NCBI GenBank assembly: GCA_903857495.1
Contig: CAIOFF010000035.1
Span: 124,001 to 188,000 of the forward strand
DNA: 64,000 bases
Reading direction: 5' to 3'
From: an uncultured Holophagaceae bacterium
GTDB taxonomy: Bacteria; Acidobacteriota; Holophagae; Holophagales; Holophagaceae
Shown: positions 9,742 through 18,636 of the stretch, in pieces
Numbering within the stretch: the first letter of the stretch is position 1
Layout: each line of letters opens with the position of its first letter
Program-made: the position numbers and the translations under genes
Notes under the pieces: generated by a model
What the model saw: only the letters and a program-made list of their open reading frames with translations
Databases searched by the model: none
Told to the model about the DNA's origin: nothing

Positions 9742-10221
9742 CTAGTTGCTGGGGGCGCCAGCGTTGATCCAGGCGGTGAGGGTGTCCACGGACGGCTGGC
9801 AGAGGTTCGGCGCCGCCTGCGGCATGCGGGTGCCGTAGCCCGAGCCGCCCGGCTGGTCCTTGGTGACCTTCTCGAGGATCCAGGAATGGGCGGGGTCGCC
9901 CGGCTTCACCAGCACCCAGCCCTGCCCGGGCGGGGCGTTGGCCGGGACGACATTGACCAGCCGGGCATGGAGCTCGGCCGCAGTGCCCGAATATTGGACG
10001 TGTCCTGTGGGGGAGGTTCCGCCGTGGCAGCTGGTGGCTGCGGCGCCGCAGCTGCCCTGTAGGGCGGGGACGAGGTCCACCGCGAACGAGGGACTGGCCT
10101 TGGCCACCGGAATCGGGCAGGTGGTGGGTGTGGGTGTGGGGGCCGGGGTGGGCGAACTTGACCCACCGCCGCCACAGCCCAAGGGCAGGATCAGGAGGAC
10201 CAGGGAAATCAACGGGCGCAT
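9742..10221 (-). CDS. lipoprotein with cytochrome c-like SCHGG motif
   Basis: MRPLISLVLLILPLGCGGGGSS lipobox; LQGSCGAAATSCHGGTSPTGHVQY; start chosen at 10221 (160 codons). Confidence 0.65.
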   Translation of the reverse strand: MRPLISLVLLILPLGCGGGGSSSPTPAPTPTPTTCPIPVAKASPSFAVDLVPALQGSCGAAATSCHGGTSPTGHVQYSGTAAELHARLVNVVPANAPPGQGWVLVKPGDPAHSWILEKVTKDQPGGSGYGTRMPQAAPNLCQPSVDTLTAWINAGAPSN

Positions 10222-10354
10222 GGGTCTCCTGAGTGCGTAGAACCAGAATGGACCTGCCGCGCGGCAGGTCAAGGTCGCGACAGGTAACTTGTTCGACCCA
10301 AGAGGGCTGCCCGCGGTTGAGAAACCATGCGTTATCCTCGTCCTGGAGGTTGCC

Positions 10355-10702
10355 GTGCCCCTGGATGCCCCGACCCCCCTCTACACGGGGGAGCGACTGC
10401 GAGACCTGATCCTCTGCTACGCGGGGCCCTGGGCCTTCGTGCCCTACATCCGGAACCGGGAGGACAGCGAGCTGCTCTGGCATGCGCGGCAGGGCGTGAT
10501 CCTGGCCTTTGCCGAGTGCGTGGTGGGCCTGGCCATCGTCATCACCGGCCTCTTCCCCATCTTCGGCTGGGTCTTCCTGCGCTTCCTGCTGCCGCTCTGG
10601 CTGCTTTGGTGCCTCGGCATGTCGGTGACCAGCATCCTCCAGGCATCCAAGGGCAAGCGGCACCGGATTCCGGTCCTGCACCAGTTCGTCGAGTATCTCT
10701 GA
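10355..10702 (+). CDS. small membrane protein (DUF4870-like)
   Basis: VPLDAPTPLYTGERLRDLILCYAGPWAFVPYIRNREDSELLWHARQGVILAFAE; two or more TM helices; GTG start assumed. Confidence 0.6.
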   Translation: MPLDAPTPLYTGERLRDLILCYAGPWAFVPYIRNREDSELLWHARQGVILAFAECVVGLAIVITGLFPIFGWVFLRFLLPLWLLWCLGMSVTSILQASKGKRHRIPVLHQFVEYL

Positions 10703-10769
10703 TCTTTGGCGGGTCGCGGAACAGGCGACTGAATGCCCCCTGCGGAGCGGGGACCCGCCGGGATCCGAA

Positions 10770-11837
10770 TCAGCTAGGGGTGCTCTGGGCGTTCAGCACC
10801 AGCATGGCGTCGCCGTAGCTGAAGAACCGGTACTGCTCCCGCACGGCCTCGGCGTAGGCGGCCTGGGCCAGGTCGAGGCCCAGCAGCGCGGAGACCAGCA
10901 CGAACAGGGTGCTCTCGGGCAGGTGGAAGTTGGTGAGCAGGTGGTCCGCGGTGAGCAGCCGATAGCCCGGGGTGATGAAGAGGCGGGTGGCGCCCTGGCG
11001 CGCCAGGGTGCTGCCATCCCAGGCGCCTTCGAGGGTGCGCAGGGACGTGGTGCCCACGCAGAGTACGGGACGGCTGCGGTCCCGCAGCACCGGCTCCAGG
11101 GCTGCGGCCGTGGCCTCGGGCACCTCGAAGCGCTCCTCGTGCATGGCGTGGTCCTCAAGGCGGTCCGCGGTCATGGGGCGGAAGGTGCCGAGGCCCACGT
11201 GCAGGCGCACGGGCTGCCAGCTGCAGCCCTGCGCCCGCAGCGTGGCGATGAGCTCCGGCGTGAAGTGCAGGCCCGCGGTGGGCGCCGCCACGGCCTCGCC
11301 CTCCCGGGCGGCGAAGACGGTCTGGTAGCGGGTCTCGTCCTCGGCCTCCGCCAGGTGGTCGATGTAGGGCGGCAGGGGCAGGCGGCCGATGCGGTCGATC
11401 TCGTCCCAGTCGAGGCCATGGCCGGACTCGACCTGGACCACGCGGAGGCCCTCGGGCAGGGTATCCAGCACCGTGAGCCGGGCCAGATCCGCGCCGCTGA
11501 CCGGATCCACCACGGTGGCTGCGGCTCCCGGCTTCAGGCGCGCCCCGGGCTTCACCAGAGCCTCGAAGCGGCCCGTGCCCAGGCTCCGCAGCAGCAGGGC
11601 TTCCCCGGCCCCGCCCCCGGCCCGCCGCAGAAAGAGGCGGGCGTGGCGGACGCGGACATCGTTGGGTACGCAGAGGCTGCCGGCGGGGATCAGGCCGGGC
11701 AGGTCGCGGATGGTGCGGTGGGACCAGGCGCCGGTCCGCGCGTCCACCACCAGCAGGCGGGCACCATCCCGGTCCGGCGCGGGATGCTGCGCGATGAGTT
11801 CCGGCGGCAGGTCGAAGTGGAAGTCGGAACGTCTCAT
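10770..11837 (-). CDS. queA: S-adenosylmethionine:tRNA ribosyltransferase-isomerase
   Basis: FHFDLPPELIAQHPAPDRDGARLLVVD...AAPTAGLHFTPELIATLRAQG...GYRLLTADHLLTNFHLPESTLFVLVSALLG. Confidence 0.96.
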   Translation of the reverse strand: MRRSDFHFDLPPELIAQHPAPDRDGARLLVVDARTGAWSHRTIRDLPGLIPAGSLCVPNDVRVRHARLFLRRAGGGAGEALLLRSLGTGRFEALVKPGARLKPGAAATVVDPVSGADLARLTVLDTLPEGLRVVQVESGHGLDWDEIDRIGRLPLPPYIDHLAEAEDETRYQTVFAAREGEAVAAPTAGLHFTPELIATLRAQGCSWQPVRLHVGLGTFRPMTADRLEDHAMHEERFEVPEATAAALEPVLRDRSRPVLCVGTTSLRTLEGAWDGSTLARQGATRLFITPGYRLLTADHLLTNFHLPESTLFVLVSALLGLDLAQAAYAEAVREQYRFFSYGDAMLVLNAQSTPS

Positions 11838-11847
11838 CGAGCGGGGA

Positions 11848-13656
11848 TCATCCTTCGGCGAACTGCAGCTTGTGCAGCCGGGCGTACTCGCCCTGACGGG
11901 CCAGCAGGTCCTCGTGGGTGCCGACCTCGACGATGCGACCCTGCTTCATGGCGCAGATGCGGGTGGCGCGCTGGATGGTGCTGAGGCGGTGGGCAATGAC
12001 CAGGGTGGTGCGGTTCTGCATGAGGGTCTCGAGGGCATCCTGGACCGCCCGCTCGCTCTCCGTGTCCAGGGCGCTGGTGGCCTCGTCCAGGATGAGGATG
12101 GGCGGGTCCTGGAGCAGGGCGCGGGCGATCGCCAGGCGCTGGCGCTGGCCGCCGCTGAGGCTGGAGCCGGTCTCGGCCAGGGGCGTGTCGTAGCCCTTGG
12201 GCAGCGCCATGATGAAGTCGTGGGCGTGGGCCTGCTTTGCGGCGGCGACCACGGCCTCGCGGCTGGCCTGCAGGCCGTAGGCGATGTTGTCGTGCACCGT
12301 GTCCATGAAGAGCAGGGTCTCCTGGGTGACGATGCCGATGGTCTTCCGAAGCTCGCGGGGATTGAAGTCCCGGAGGTCGATGCCGTCCAGGGTGATGCGC
12401 CCGGCGGTGGGATCGAAGAAGCGGGGCACCAAGTTCACCAGCGTGGTCTTGCCACCCCCGCTGCCGCCCACCAGGGCCACGGTCTCCCCAGCACGCACAT
12501 CCAGGTCGATGCCACTGAGGACCGCGTGCTTGCCGTCGTAGGTGAACGAAACACCCTCGAAGCGCAGCAGGCCGGGCCGGGCGGGCACGGGTGTGGGATT
12601 CGGATTCTCGGGCAGCTCGGGGTGCCGGTCCAGCATGGTGTAGACGCGGTCCAGGCTGGCGGAGGCCACCTGGATCTCGTTGTTCAGCTTGGTGAGGCGT
12701 CGGAGCGGGTCATAGAGGGCGTAGATGCCCAGGATGTAGGCGAGGAAGTTCTCGGTGGTCAGGGTGCCGGACTTGAAGCGCCCCGAGGCGTAGGCGGCGA
12801 GGCTCGCGAGCAGCAGGCCACCCACCAGCTCCATGATCGGCGTGGACAGGGCCGAGGCCCGGGCGCTCTTCATGCCGAGGCGGTAGAGCTCCTGGTTCTG
12901 CACCTGGAAGCGGCCCACCTCGTAGGACTCCCGGGCGAAGGCCTGGACCACGCGGATGTTGCTGAAGACCTCCTTGAGGCGCTGGAGCAGGCGGCTGGAG
13001 GCCTCCTGGTTCCGGTGGTTCACGCTGCGGATGCGCTGGCTCAGCCGCTTCACCGGGTAGACCACCAGGGGGCCGGCCAGGAACAGGGTGAGGCTCAGCT
13101 GCCAGTCCATGTAGAGCACCGTGGCCAACATGGTGACCGCCACGCAGACTTCTCGTACGGCCTCGGCCAGCTGGTTGCTGGCGATGCCCTGCACGGCGCC
13201 CACGTCGCTGATGCTGCGGGTGATCAGCTCGCCCACTGGGTGTTTCTGGAAGAAGGCGGGCTCCTGGGCGAGGAAGTGGGCGAAGAGTCGCTCGCGGAGG
13301 GCCTGGGTGGCGCGGATGCCGCTGCGCACCATGAGTAGGGTGCCGGAGTAGGTGAACAGCCCCTTCAGGGTGAAGAGGGACACGAGCACCAGGGGCACCA
13401 GCAGGCCGCTGCTGCGCAGGACCGAGGCCTCGGGCAGGCGGGAGAGGGCCCAGGCGCGCAGGTGCTCCAGCTGGACGAAGAGGCCGTGCTGTCCGGCGGG
13501 CAGGACGTGGACCTTGCCGTCATCGAAGACGAACTTGATGGAGGCGATCAGTGCCCCCTGGCACAACCCGGCCATGAGCAGCAAGAGCGAGGCCCCCGCG
13601 ATGGTGGGCGCGTGGGTGCGGAGGTGGTCTCGGAAGAAGCGCAGGAGTCTCGACAT
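11848..13656 (-). CDS. ABC transporter, fused permease/ATPase (MsbA-like)
   Basis: TM domain plus ALVGGSGGGKTTLVNLVPRFFDPTAG, LSGGQRQRLAIARALLQDPPILILDEATSALD. Confidence 0.95.
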   Translation of the reverse strand: MSRLLRFFRDHLRTHAPTIAGASLLLLMAGLCQGALIASIKFVFDDGKVHVLPAGQHGLFVQLEHLRAWALSRLPEASVLRSSGLLVPLVLVSLFTLKGLFTYSGTLLMVRSGIRATQALRERLFAHFLAQEPAFFQKHPVGELITRSISDVGAVQGIASNQLAEAVREVCVAVTMLATVLYMDWQLSLTLFLAGPLVVYPVKRLSQRIRSVNHRNQEASSRLLQRLKEVFSNIRVVQAFARESYEVGRFQVQNQELYRLGMKSARASALSTPIMELVGGLLLASLAAYASGRFKSGTLTTENFLAYILGIYALYDPLRRLTKLNNEIQVASASLDRVYTMLDRHPELPENPNPTPVPARPGLLRFEGVSFTYDGKHAVLSGIDLDVRAGETVALVGGSGGGKTTLVNLVPRFFDPTAGRITLDGIDLRDFNPRELRKTIGIVTQETLLFMDTVHDNIAYGLQASREAVVAAAKQAHAHDFIMALPKGYDTPLAETGSSLSGGQRQRLAIARALLQDPPILILDEATSALDTESERAVQDALETLMQNRTTLVIAHRLSTIQRATRICAMKQGRIVEVGTHEDLLARQGEYARLHKLQFAEG

Positions 13657-13693
13657 GTCTGACTCCAGCTTAGGGCTTCTTCGCGGCTCGCGG

Positions 13694-14506
13694 CTATTCG
13701 ACCGTCACCGTCACGGTGCTCTTGGTGTCGTCCAGGCTGAACAGCTCGGTCCCCTTGGGGGCGTTCAGCGCCTGGTCCATGATCCGGTCCAGGTCGACGC
13801 CCTTGCCCTTGGCCTGGCGCAGCTGCTCGTCCGAGAGGTAGCCGCCCACGGCCCTGGCGAGGCCCAGGGCCAGGCGCACCGTGAGGACGTCGGGCTTGCT
13901 CCGCTCCTTGATGCGCACCACCAGGAAGCGGCCCTGGGCGGGGCCGGCGGCCTGGGGCTGGGCGCCCATGCCGAGAAGGGCCAGGCGGCAGGCCTCGGAG
14001 GAGAGGTTGGCGCTCAGCCCCGCCTGCAGCACCGGCACGGCGCGGCTGTCCCGGCGCTTGGCGAGCTGCAGGGCCGCGGCGATGCGGACCTCTTCGCGCT
14101 CGTCCGCGAGGGCGCTGACCAGCCCCGGGGTCGCGGCGGGGTTGTCCCACTGGCGGATGCCCCAGCACCGCACGCGGTTCAGGCGGGCCTCCTTGCCGAG
14201 CAGGCGCTGGTCGGGGTGCCGGGCCAGGAACTCCGTGTAGGCATCGATGGCCTCGTCCCAGCGCCGGTCCTGCTCCAGGCTGGCGGCCAGCCAGTAGCGC
14301 ACGTCGGCGGCCCTGGTGGTGGCGGGGAACTCTCGGAGCAGGGTGCGGTAGGCCTGGGCCGCCTCGTACCAGCGCTGGGCATAGCGCAGGTCGCGGCCCT
14401 GCTGGAACAGCTGCTCCGCCTGGTGCTCGGGGGCGGCGACGAGTACGGGCTCCGGCGCAGCGACCTCGACCAGGGCCGGCACCGCCAGCAGGAAGACTGG
14501 CATCAT
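13694..14506 (-). CDS. TPR/HEAT-type repeat protein
   Basis: AEQLFQQGRDLRYAQRWYEAAQAYRTLLREFPATTRAADVRYWLA (TPR-like) then EREEVRIAAALQLAKRRDSRAVPVLQAGL (HEAT-like). Confidence 0.65.
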   Translation of the reverse strand: MMPVFLLAVPALVEVAAPEPVLVAAPEHQAEQLFQQGRDLRYAQRWYEAAQAYRTLLREFPATTRAADVRYWLAASLEQDRRWDEAIDAYTEFLARHPDQRLLGKEARLNRVRCWGIRQWDNPAATPGLVSALADEREEVRIAAALQLAKRRDSRAVPVLQAGLSANLSSEACRLALLGMGAQPQAAGPAQGRFLVVRIKERSKPDVLTVRLALGLARAVGGYLSDEQLRQAKGKGVDLDRIMDQALNAPKGTELFSLDDTKSTVTVTVE

Positions 14507-15195
14507 GCGCCGTCTCCCCGGAGGCGGCGTTCCATGCGCTCGGACTCGGTCTCGAGGTTGTGGGCCGCGGCCCACTGGCGCAGGGCCTGGGCCCGCTCTA
14601 CGGGCAGGCAGTTGTCTTCGAAAGCGACCTCGGAGAGCCAGGCGTGGAGGCTGGCGCGGATCACCTCCGCCTCCTGGAGGGGGGCGCCCTGGGCGGCGAG
14701 CTGGTGGCTGGCCTCGAGCAGCGCCACGGCCATCTCGCGCTCCTGGCGGCGGTCCTCCTCGCCCTTCAGGCACAGGTTGGGGTTCTGCTCGAAGTCCTGG
14801 AGGAGGGTGGTGCTCTGCTGGAAGAAGGCGATCCAGGCGCGGTCCTGGGTTCGCTTCTGGGCCAGGGATTCGAGGCGGGCGGTGTCCCGGGCCAGGGTCC
14901 GGATGGACTGGATCCGCTGGACCGTGAAGGCGGCGGGGATGAGGGCCACCAGCAGGACGGCGGCGGCGGCCAGGCTCCAGGAGCGCGTCCAGCGGGCCCG
15001 GGGGACCGGCGCCAGCTCGGCGGCCAGCTCGGGCCCGTGGCTGGTCAGCGCCAGGTGGAGCTCCAGCAGGTTTGCCAGCTCCGCCTGGGCTGCGGGGTCC
15101 TCGGGCCAGAGCTCGGGCTGCTCGAGGAGCTCGAAGAGCCGGGCCTCATCCAGGGGGCTGGAGTCGGAGCGCTGGGGGTCGAGGGGGGCGGTCAT
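14503..15195 (-). CDS. single-pass membrane protein, putative anti-sigma factor
   Basis: Directly downstream of an ECF sigma gene, 4-bp overlap; cytoplasmic N-term then WSLAAAAVLLVALIPAAFTV TM segment. Confidence 0.5.
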   Translation of the reverse strand: MTAPLDPQRSDSSPLDEARLFELLEQPELWPEDPAAQAELANLLELHLALTSHGPELAAELAPVPRARWTRSWSLAAAAVLLVALIPAAFTVQRIQSIRTLARDTARLESLAQKRTQDRAWIAFFQQSTTLLQDFEQNPNLCLKGEEDRRQEREMAVALLEASHQLAAQGAPLQEAEVIRASLHAWLSEVAFEDNCLPVERAQALRQWAAAHNLETESERMERRLRGDGA

Positions 15196-15782
15196 GGCTG
15201 GGGTCCAAGGTTCTTGCGGAGTTTCTGGAGGCTCTGGAACAGGGTGGCTTTCACGGTCCCCTCGGCGCACCCGAGCTCCTGGGCGATCTTTTTCACGGGG
15301 TGTTCGTGCACGTAGTAGGCGGTCACCATGGCCCGCTGGCGGGGGGTCAGGCCCTCCAGGGCTCCGCGCAGGGCCTGTAGTCGCCGACTTTGGTCCACGG
15401 ATTCCCAGGGTGAAGCCTGGTGGGGATCGGGTGCGTCAAAGGTCTCGGGAGGGGATACCTCTCGACCTCTTCTACGCAGGTGGTCCGTCGCCGCATTAGC
15501 CGCCAATGTAAAAAGCCAGGCAGCCACCGGTCGACCCTCTTCAAACCGTTGACAATGCTGGAGGCACTTAAGAAAAACCTCCTGGGCCAGCTCCTGCACG
15601 ACCCCGGCCTCGCCCTGGAGCCGCCGGTGCAGGAAGGCGAACAGGGGGCGCTCGAACCGGGCCATGAGGTGGGCGAGGGCCTCCTCCCGGCCGGCCTTCA
15701 GCTGGGCCATCCAGTATTCGGGGGTCGGCTCCTCCGGCGCGGTGAAGCCGCCGCCCGGGGAGAGGGAGAGCGCCGCACTCAT
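15192..15782 (-). CDS. RNA polymerase sigma-70 family (ECF) factor
   Basis: LMARFERPLFAFLHRRLQGEAGVVQELAQEVFLKCLQ (region 2), LTPRQRAMVTAYYVHEHPVKKIAQELGCAEGTVKATLFQSLQKLRK (region 4). Confidence 0.93.
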   Translation of the reverse strand: MSAALSLSPGGGFTAPEEPTPEYWMAQLKAGREEALAHLMARFERPLFAFLHRRLQGEAGVVQELAQEVFLKCLQHCQRFEEGRPVAAWLFTLAANAATDHLRRRGREVSPPETFDAPDPHQASPWESVDQSRRLQALRGALEGLTPRQRAMVTAYYVHEHPVKKIAQELGCAEGTVKATLFQSLQKLRKNLGPQP

Positions 15783-16789
15783 GCCTTGGGGCCCCGGCTC
15801 AGGGTCGGGAACGTGAGCCCGGACTGGCCCAGCTTCTCCATCACCAGCTTGAGCTGTTCGGCCGTGAGGCTGCAGCGCAGGCCCACCCGCCGCTTCTCTT
15901 GCAGCAGCTCCGGGGTCGAGCCGGGCGTGGACTGCACGGCGTTGGCGGCGGCCACCAGACGCTGGAGCCACGGTGTCACCTGGTTGATGCCCTCGGGGGT
16001 GCCCGCCAGGGCCAGCTCGAAGTGCAGGGGCTGGCCCGGCTCGGTCGCCGGGGTGATGCCCCAGAAGAGGGCCTTCACCCCCTGGGGCAGGTCCTTCATG
16101 ACACTGCCTTCGAGGTTCTGGCGCAGGGTTCCCAGCAGGGCCTCGGGCTGGATGAAGCCCTGGAAGGGTGCGCGGGGGCTGATCCACTCCGCCGCCAGCG
16201 CCGCGTCCGGCTGGGAGCTGAGGTCTTCCTTGGCGGCCATGCGGGTCAGGGACTCCAAGGCGCCGATCCAGATCTGGCCCTTCTCGTCGCTGGCGGCCCG
16301 GATGTGGGCCTTGGTGCCCTGGGTCTCGAAGTCGAGGATGACGTGCAGGGGCCAGTCCCGGCCCTGGAGGCGGAGGCTACCCTCCTGGGGGAAGGACTCG
16401 GATAGGGCGGCCACCAAGGCGGCGGGATCCTTGAATTGGTTGAGCTGGATCACGACGTGCTCAAGTCCCTTCTGGATACTCCTCTCTCCCGGCTGGGGCG
16501 CTCCGACGACATGGAAGGTCACCCGGCCCGTCTCGGTGCGGGGGTTGATATGCGCCTTCTGCAGGAAGAGTTCCAGCGCCCGCTCGACCATGGGGTCGCG
16601 GGTGAGGAGACCCTGGACCTCCTTGTGGGTCAGGACCCAGCCGGCCTCGCCGCTGAAGGCGAGGACGCTGTCGGCAGGCGCGGACTGCACCCATCCCGGC
16701 ACCCGCGCCTTGGGTCGGCAGGAGCTGGCGAAGGGCAGGCAGACCAGAGCCACCGCGGCGGGGATCAGCATGACTGCGGGGGGTCGCAT
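15779..16789 (-). CDS. hypothetical secreted/lipoprotein
   Basis: MRPPAVMLIPAAVALVCLPFASSCRPK signal/lipobox; overlaps sigma gene start by 4 bp. Confidence 0.6.
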   Translation of the reverse strand: MRPPAVMLIPAAVALVCLPFASSCRPKARVPGWVQSAPADSVLAFSGEAGWVLTHKEVQGLLTRDPMVERALELFLQKAHINPRTETGRVTFHVVGAPQPGERSIQKGLEHVVIQLNQFKDPAALVAALSESFPQEGSLRLQGRDWPLHVILDFETQGTKAHIRAASDEKGQIWIGALESLTRMAAKEDLSSQPDAALAAEWISPRAPFQGFIQPEALLGTLRQNLEGSVMKDLPQGVKALFWGITPATEPGQPLHFELALAGTPEGINQVTPWLQRLVAAANAVQSTPGSTPELLQEKRRVGLRCSLTAEQLKLVMEKLGQSGLTFPTLSRGPKA

Positions 16790-16838
16790 GGGGGCTCCTG
16801 GAGGGGCTACGCAGGGGCGGACTATATGTTTATTCCCA

Positions 16839-18623
16839 TCAACCCATGGCCCGGAGGGCGGCGGGCAGGTGGGGGCTGCGCAGGATCTGCTGCTGTTCCG
16901 CCTCGGAGAGCAGGCCCCAGATCCGGAGGGCTGATTCCCGGGGGGTCTTGGGGTTCAGCAGCAGCTCGGACATGATCGCGGCGTGGGCCATGAGCACCGG
17001 GTGCCCCGCGAGCTGGCCGAGCACGCTGCGCGGGGTGAGCTTGTTCCGCGCCAGGCGCAGCAGGATGCCCGGATCCAGCTGACGGTCGGCCACCATCCGG
17101 AGGAGGGTCTCCTCGTCCTGCAGCACCTCCTGGGGCAGGTGGCGCATGAGCTCCCCGCCGGAGGTGCGCAGGGCCGTGATGCGGTCGGCCACGGACATGG
17201 CCTGGTAGAGCGAGCGGAGCGTCTCGAGGGCCCGCCGCTTGACCTCCAGGTGCAGCACCCGGGGATCCCGCAGGACCTCGATGATGGCCTTGCTGCCGGC
17301 CAGCCGACCGAGGAGGCGGAGGGCCGAGGCTTCGGCGAGGCCGGGGTGGTGGACCAGGGCCTCGGCCACCAGGGGATCCTCGGACCAGGCCTGGTGCGCA
17401 GCCACGACTTCAGCGCGCTCCCGGGAGAAGGCCGGGAGGGTGGAGGCCAGCAGCCGCGGCGTCAGGGCCGGGTTCTCCAGGGCGAGCCGGAAGACCTGGG
17501 GATCGGGGTCCTTCAGCACCTGGCTGATCTGCTCTTCCTGGGTGGCCTGGGTGGCGAGGAAGACGCGCTCCTCCAGCGTGGCCCAGCGGCCCTCTTCACC
17601 CCGCTCGGGCAGCGCGGAGGCAAGGCCCGAGCGCTGCCGCTGGAGGCGGTCGTAGAAGTACTTCACGATGCGGAGGAGGTGCGGTGCGTGGCGCTTCGCC
17701 CAGAAGGTGATGAACTGGTATTCGCCCTCATCCAGCTGGGTGAACAGGCTCACGATCCGCCGGAGGCTGGAAGGATCCTTGGCGCCCAACTCCAGGACCG
17801 CCACCAGGTGCTGGGAGAGGGCCGCCCGTCGGCTCAGGTCGCCCGGACAGCCAGGGGCTTCCAGGATGTGCTGTCGCACGGGGTCCCGGAAGTACCAGCG
17901 GGCCTCGGCGTAGATCTCCTCGAAGAAGGCCGCCTCGTCAGACTGGGCCAGGGCCTGGCAGATCAGGTCCTCGGACACCAGCGGGTTCTGGAGCGCCGCC
18001 TGGCGGAGCTCTGTGTCTGCGTCCACCAGGAAGGTGAGCAGCTCATCGGGCTGAGCCGTCTGCCGCGCCTGGTCGAGCCGCCGGGGGCGGTCGAGTTCCC
18101 TGGCCATCAGCTGGTCCGGCAGAGGGGCTGGCAGGGCCGCCAGGGCCGCCCAGTCAGGAGACTCGGATGGCAGCGCCGGCAGCTCCTGGGTGGTCCCCGT
18201 GGCGGTGACGGTCTTGGCCAGCTGCTTGGCGAGGAGCTTGGCGACGGGCTTCAGGCCGGCGTTGAGCTGGGAGTAGAGGGTCTTCACCGACTCGGCGCGC
18301 TCGGCCTTTTCCTCGGCGGGAGCCTTGTCCATCTCCCGCATCTGGTCGAAGAGGGACACGACCATTTCCAGGTCGCGGCGGATCGCTTCGGGGGTGGCCT
18401 CATTCTCGGCCACACCCAGGAGGATGGGCCAGTGCGCCAGCCAGTGGGGGGTGCGGGCCATGACCGTGAGCAGCCGGGGCGAGGCCAGGGTGCGCGCCAG
18501 CCCTTCGAGCATGTGGATCTGGCTTTCGGAGGGGAGCTGCGAGCGCACCAGGGCCAGGTGCCTGAAGTGGACCCTCTCTGACTCGCCAAGGGACTCCAGG
18601 AACTCGGATTCCCGTGTGCTCAC
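16839..18623 (-). CDS. hypothetical helical-repeat (HEAT-like) protein
   Basis: 595 codons from GTG; repeated helical units such as DPQVFRLALENPALTPRLLAS, DPLVAEALVHHPGLAEASALRLL. Confidence 0.6.
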   Translation of the reverse strand: MSTRESEFLESLGESERVHFRHLALVRSQLPSESQIHMLEGLARTLASPRLLTVMARTPHWLAHWPILLGVAENEATPEAIRRDLEMVVSLFDQMREMDKAPAEEKAERAESVKTLYSQLNAGLKPVAKLLAKQLAKTVTATGTTQELPALPSESPDWAALAALPAPLPDQLMARELDRPRRLDQARQTAQPDELLTFLVDADTELRQAALQNPLVSEDLICQALAQSDEAAFFEEIYAEARWYFRDPVRQHILEAPGCPGDLSRRAALSQHLVAVLELGAKDPSSLRRIVSLFTQLDEGEYQFITFWAKRHAPHLLRIVKYFYDRLQRQRSGLASALPERGEEGRWATLEERVFLATQATQEEQISQVLKDPDPQVFRLALENPALTPRLLASTLPAFSRERAEVVAAHQAWSEDPLVAEALVHHPGLAEASALRLLGRLAGSKAIIEVLRDPRVLHLEVKRRALETLRSLYQAMSVADRITALRTSGGELMRHLPQEVLQDEETLLRMVADRQLDPGILLRLARNKLTPRSVLGQLAGHPVLMAHAAIMSELLLNPKTPRESALRIWGLLSEAEQQQILRSPHLPAALRAMG

Positions 18624-18636
18624 GGCCCCTCCCGGA

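Noticed and set aside
8339-10681. 780-aa minus-strand ORF overlapping DUF1800
   Set aside because: Alternative frame over the DUF1800 gene; translation is R/P/G/Q/H-rich low complexity
10708-10759. GGCGGGTC...GACCCGCC inverted repeat between convergent genes
   Set aside because: Only 8-bp arms with a long loop in GC-rich DNA; too weak to call a terminator
11389-13338. 649-aa plus-strand ORF
   Set aside because: Antisense to queA and the ABC transporter; no family motifs
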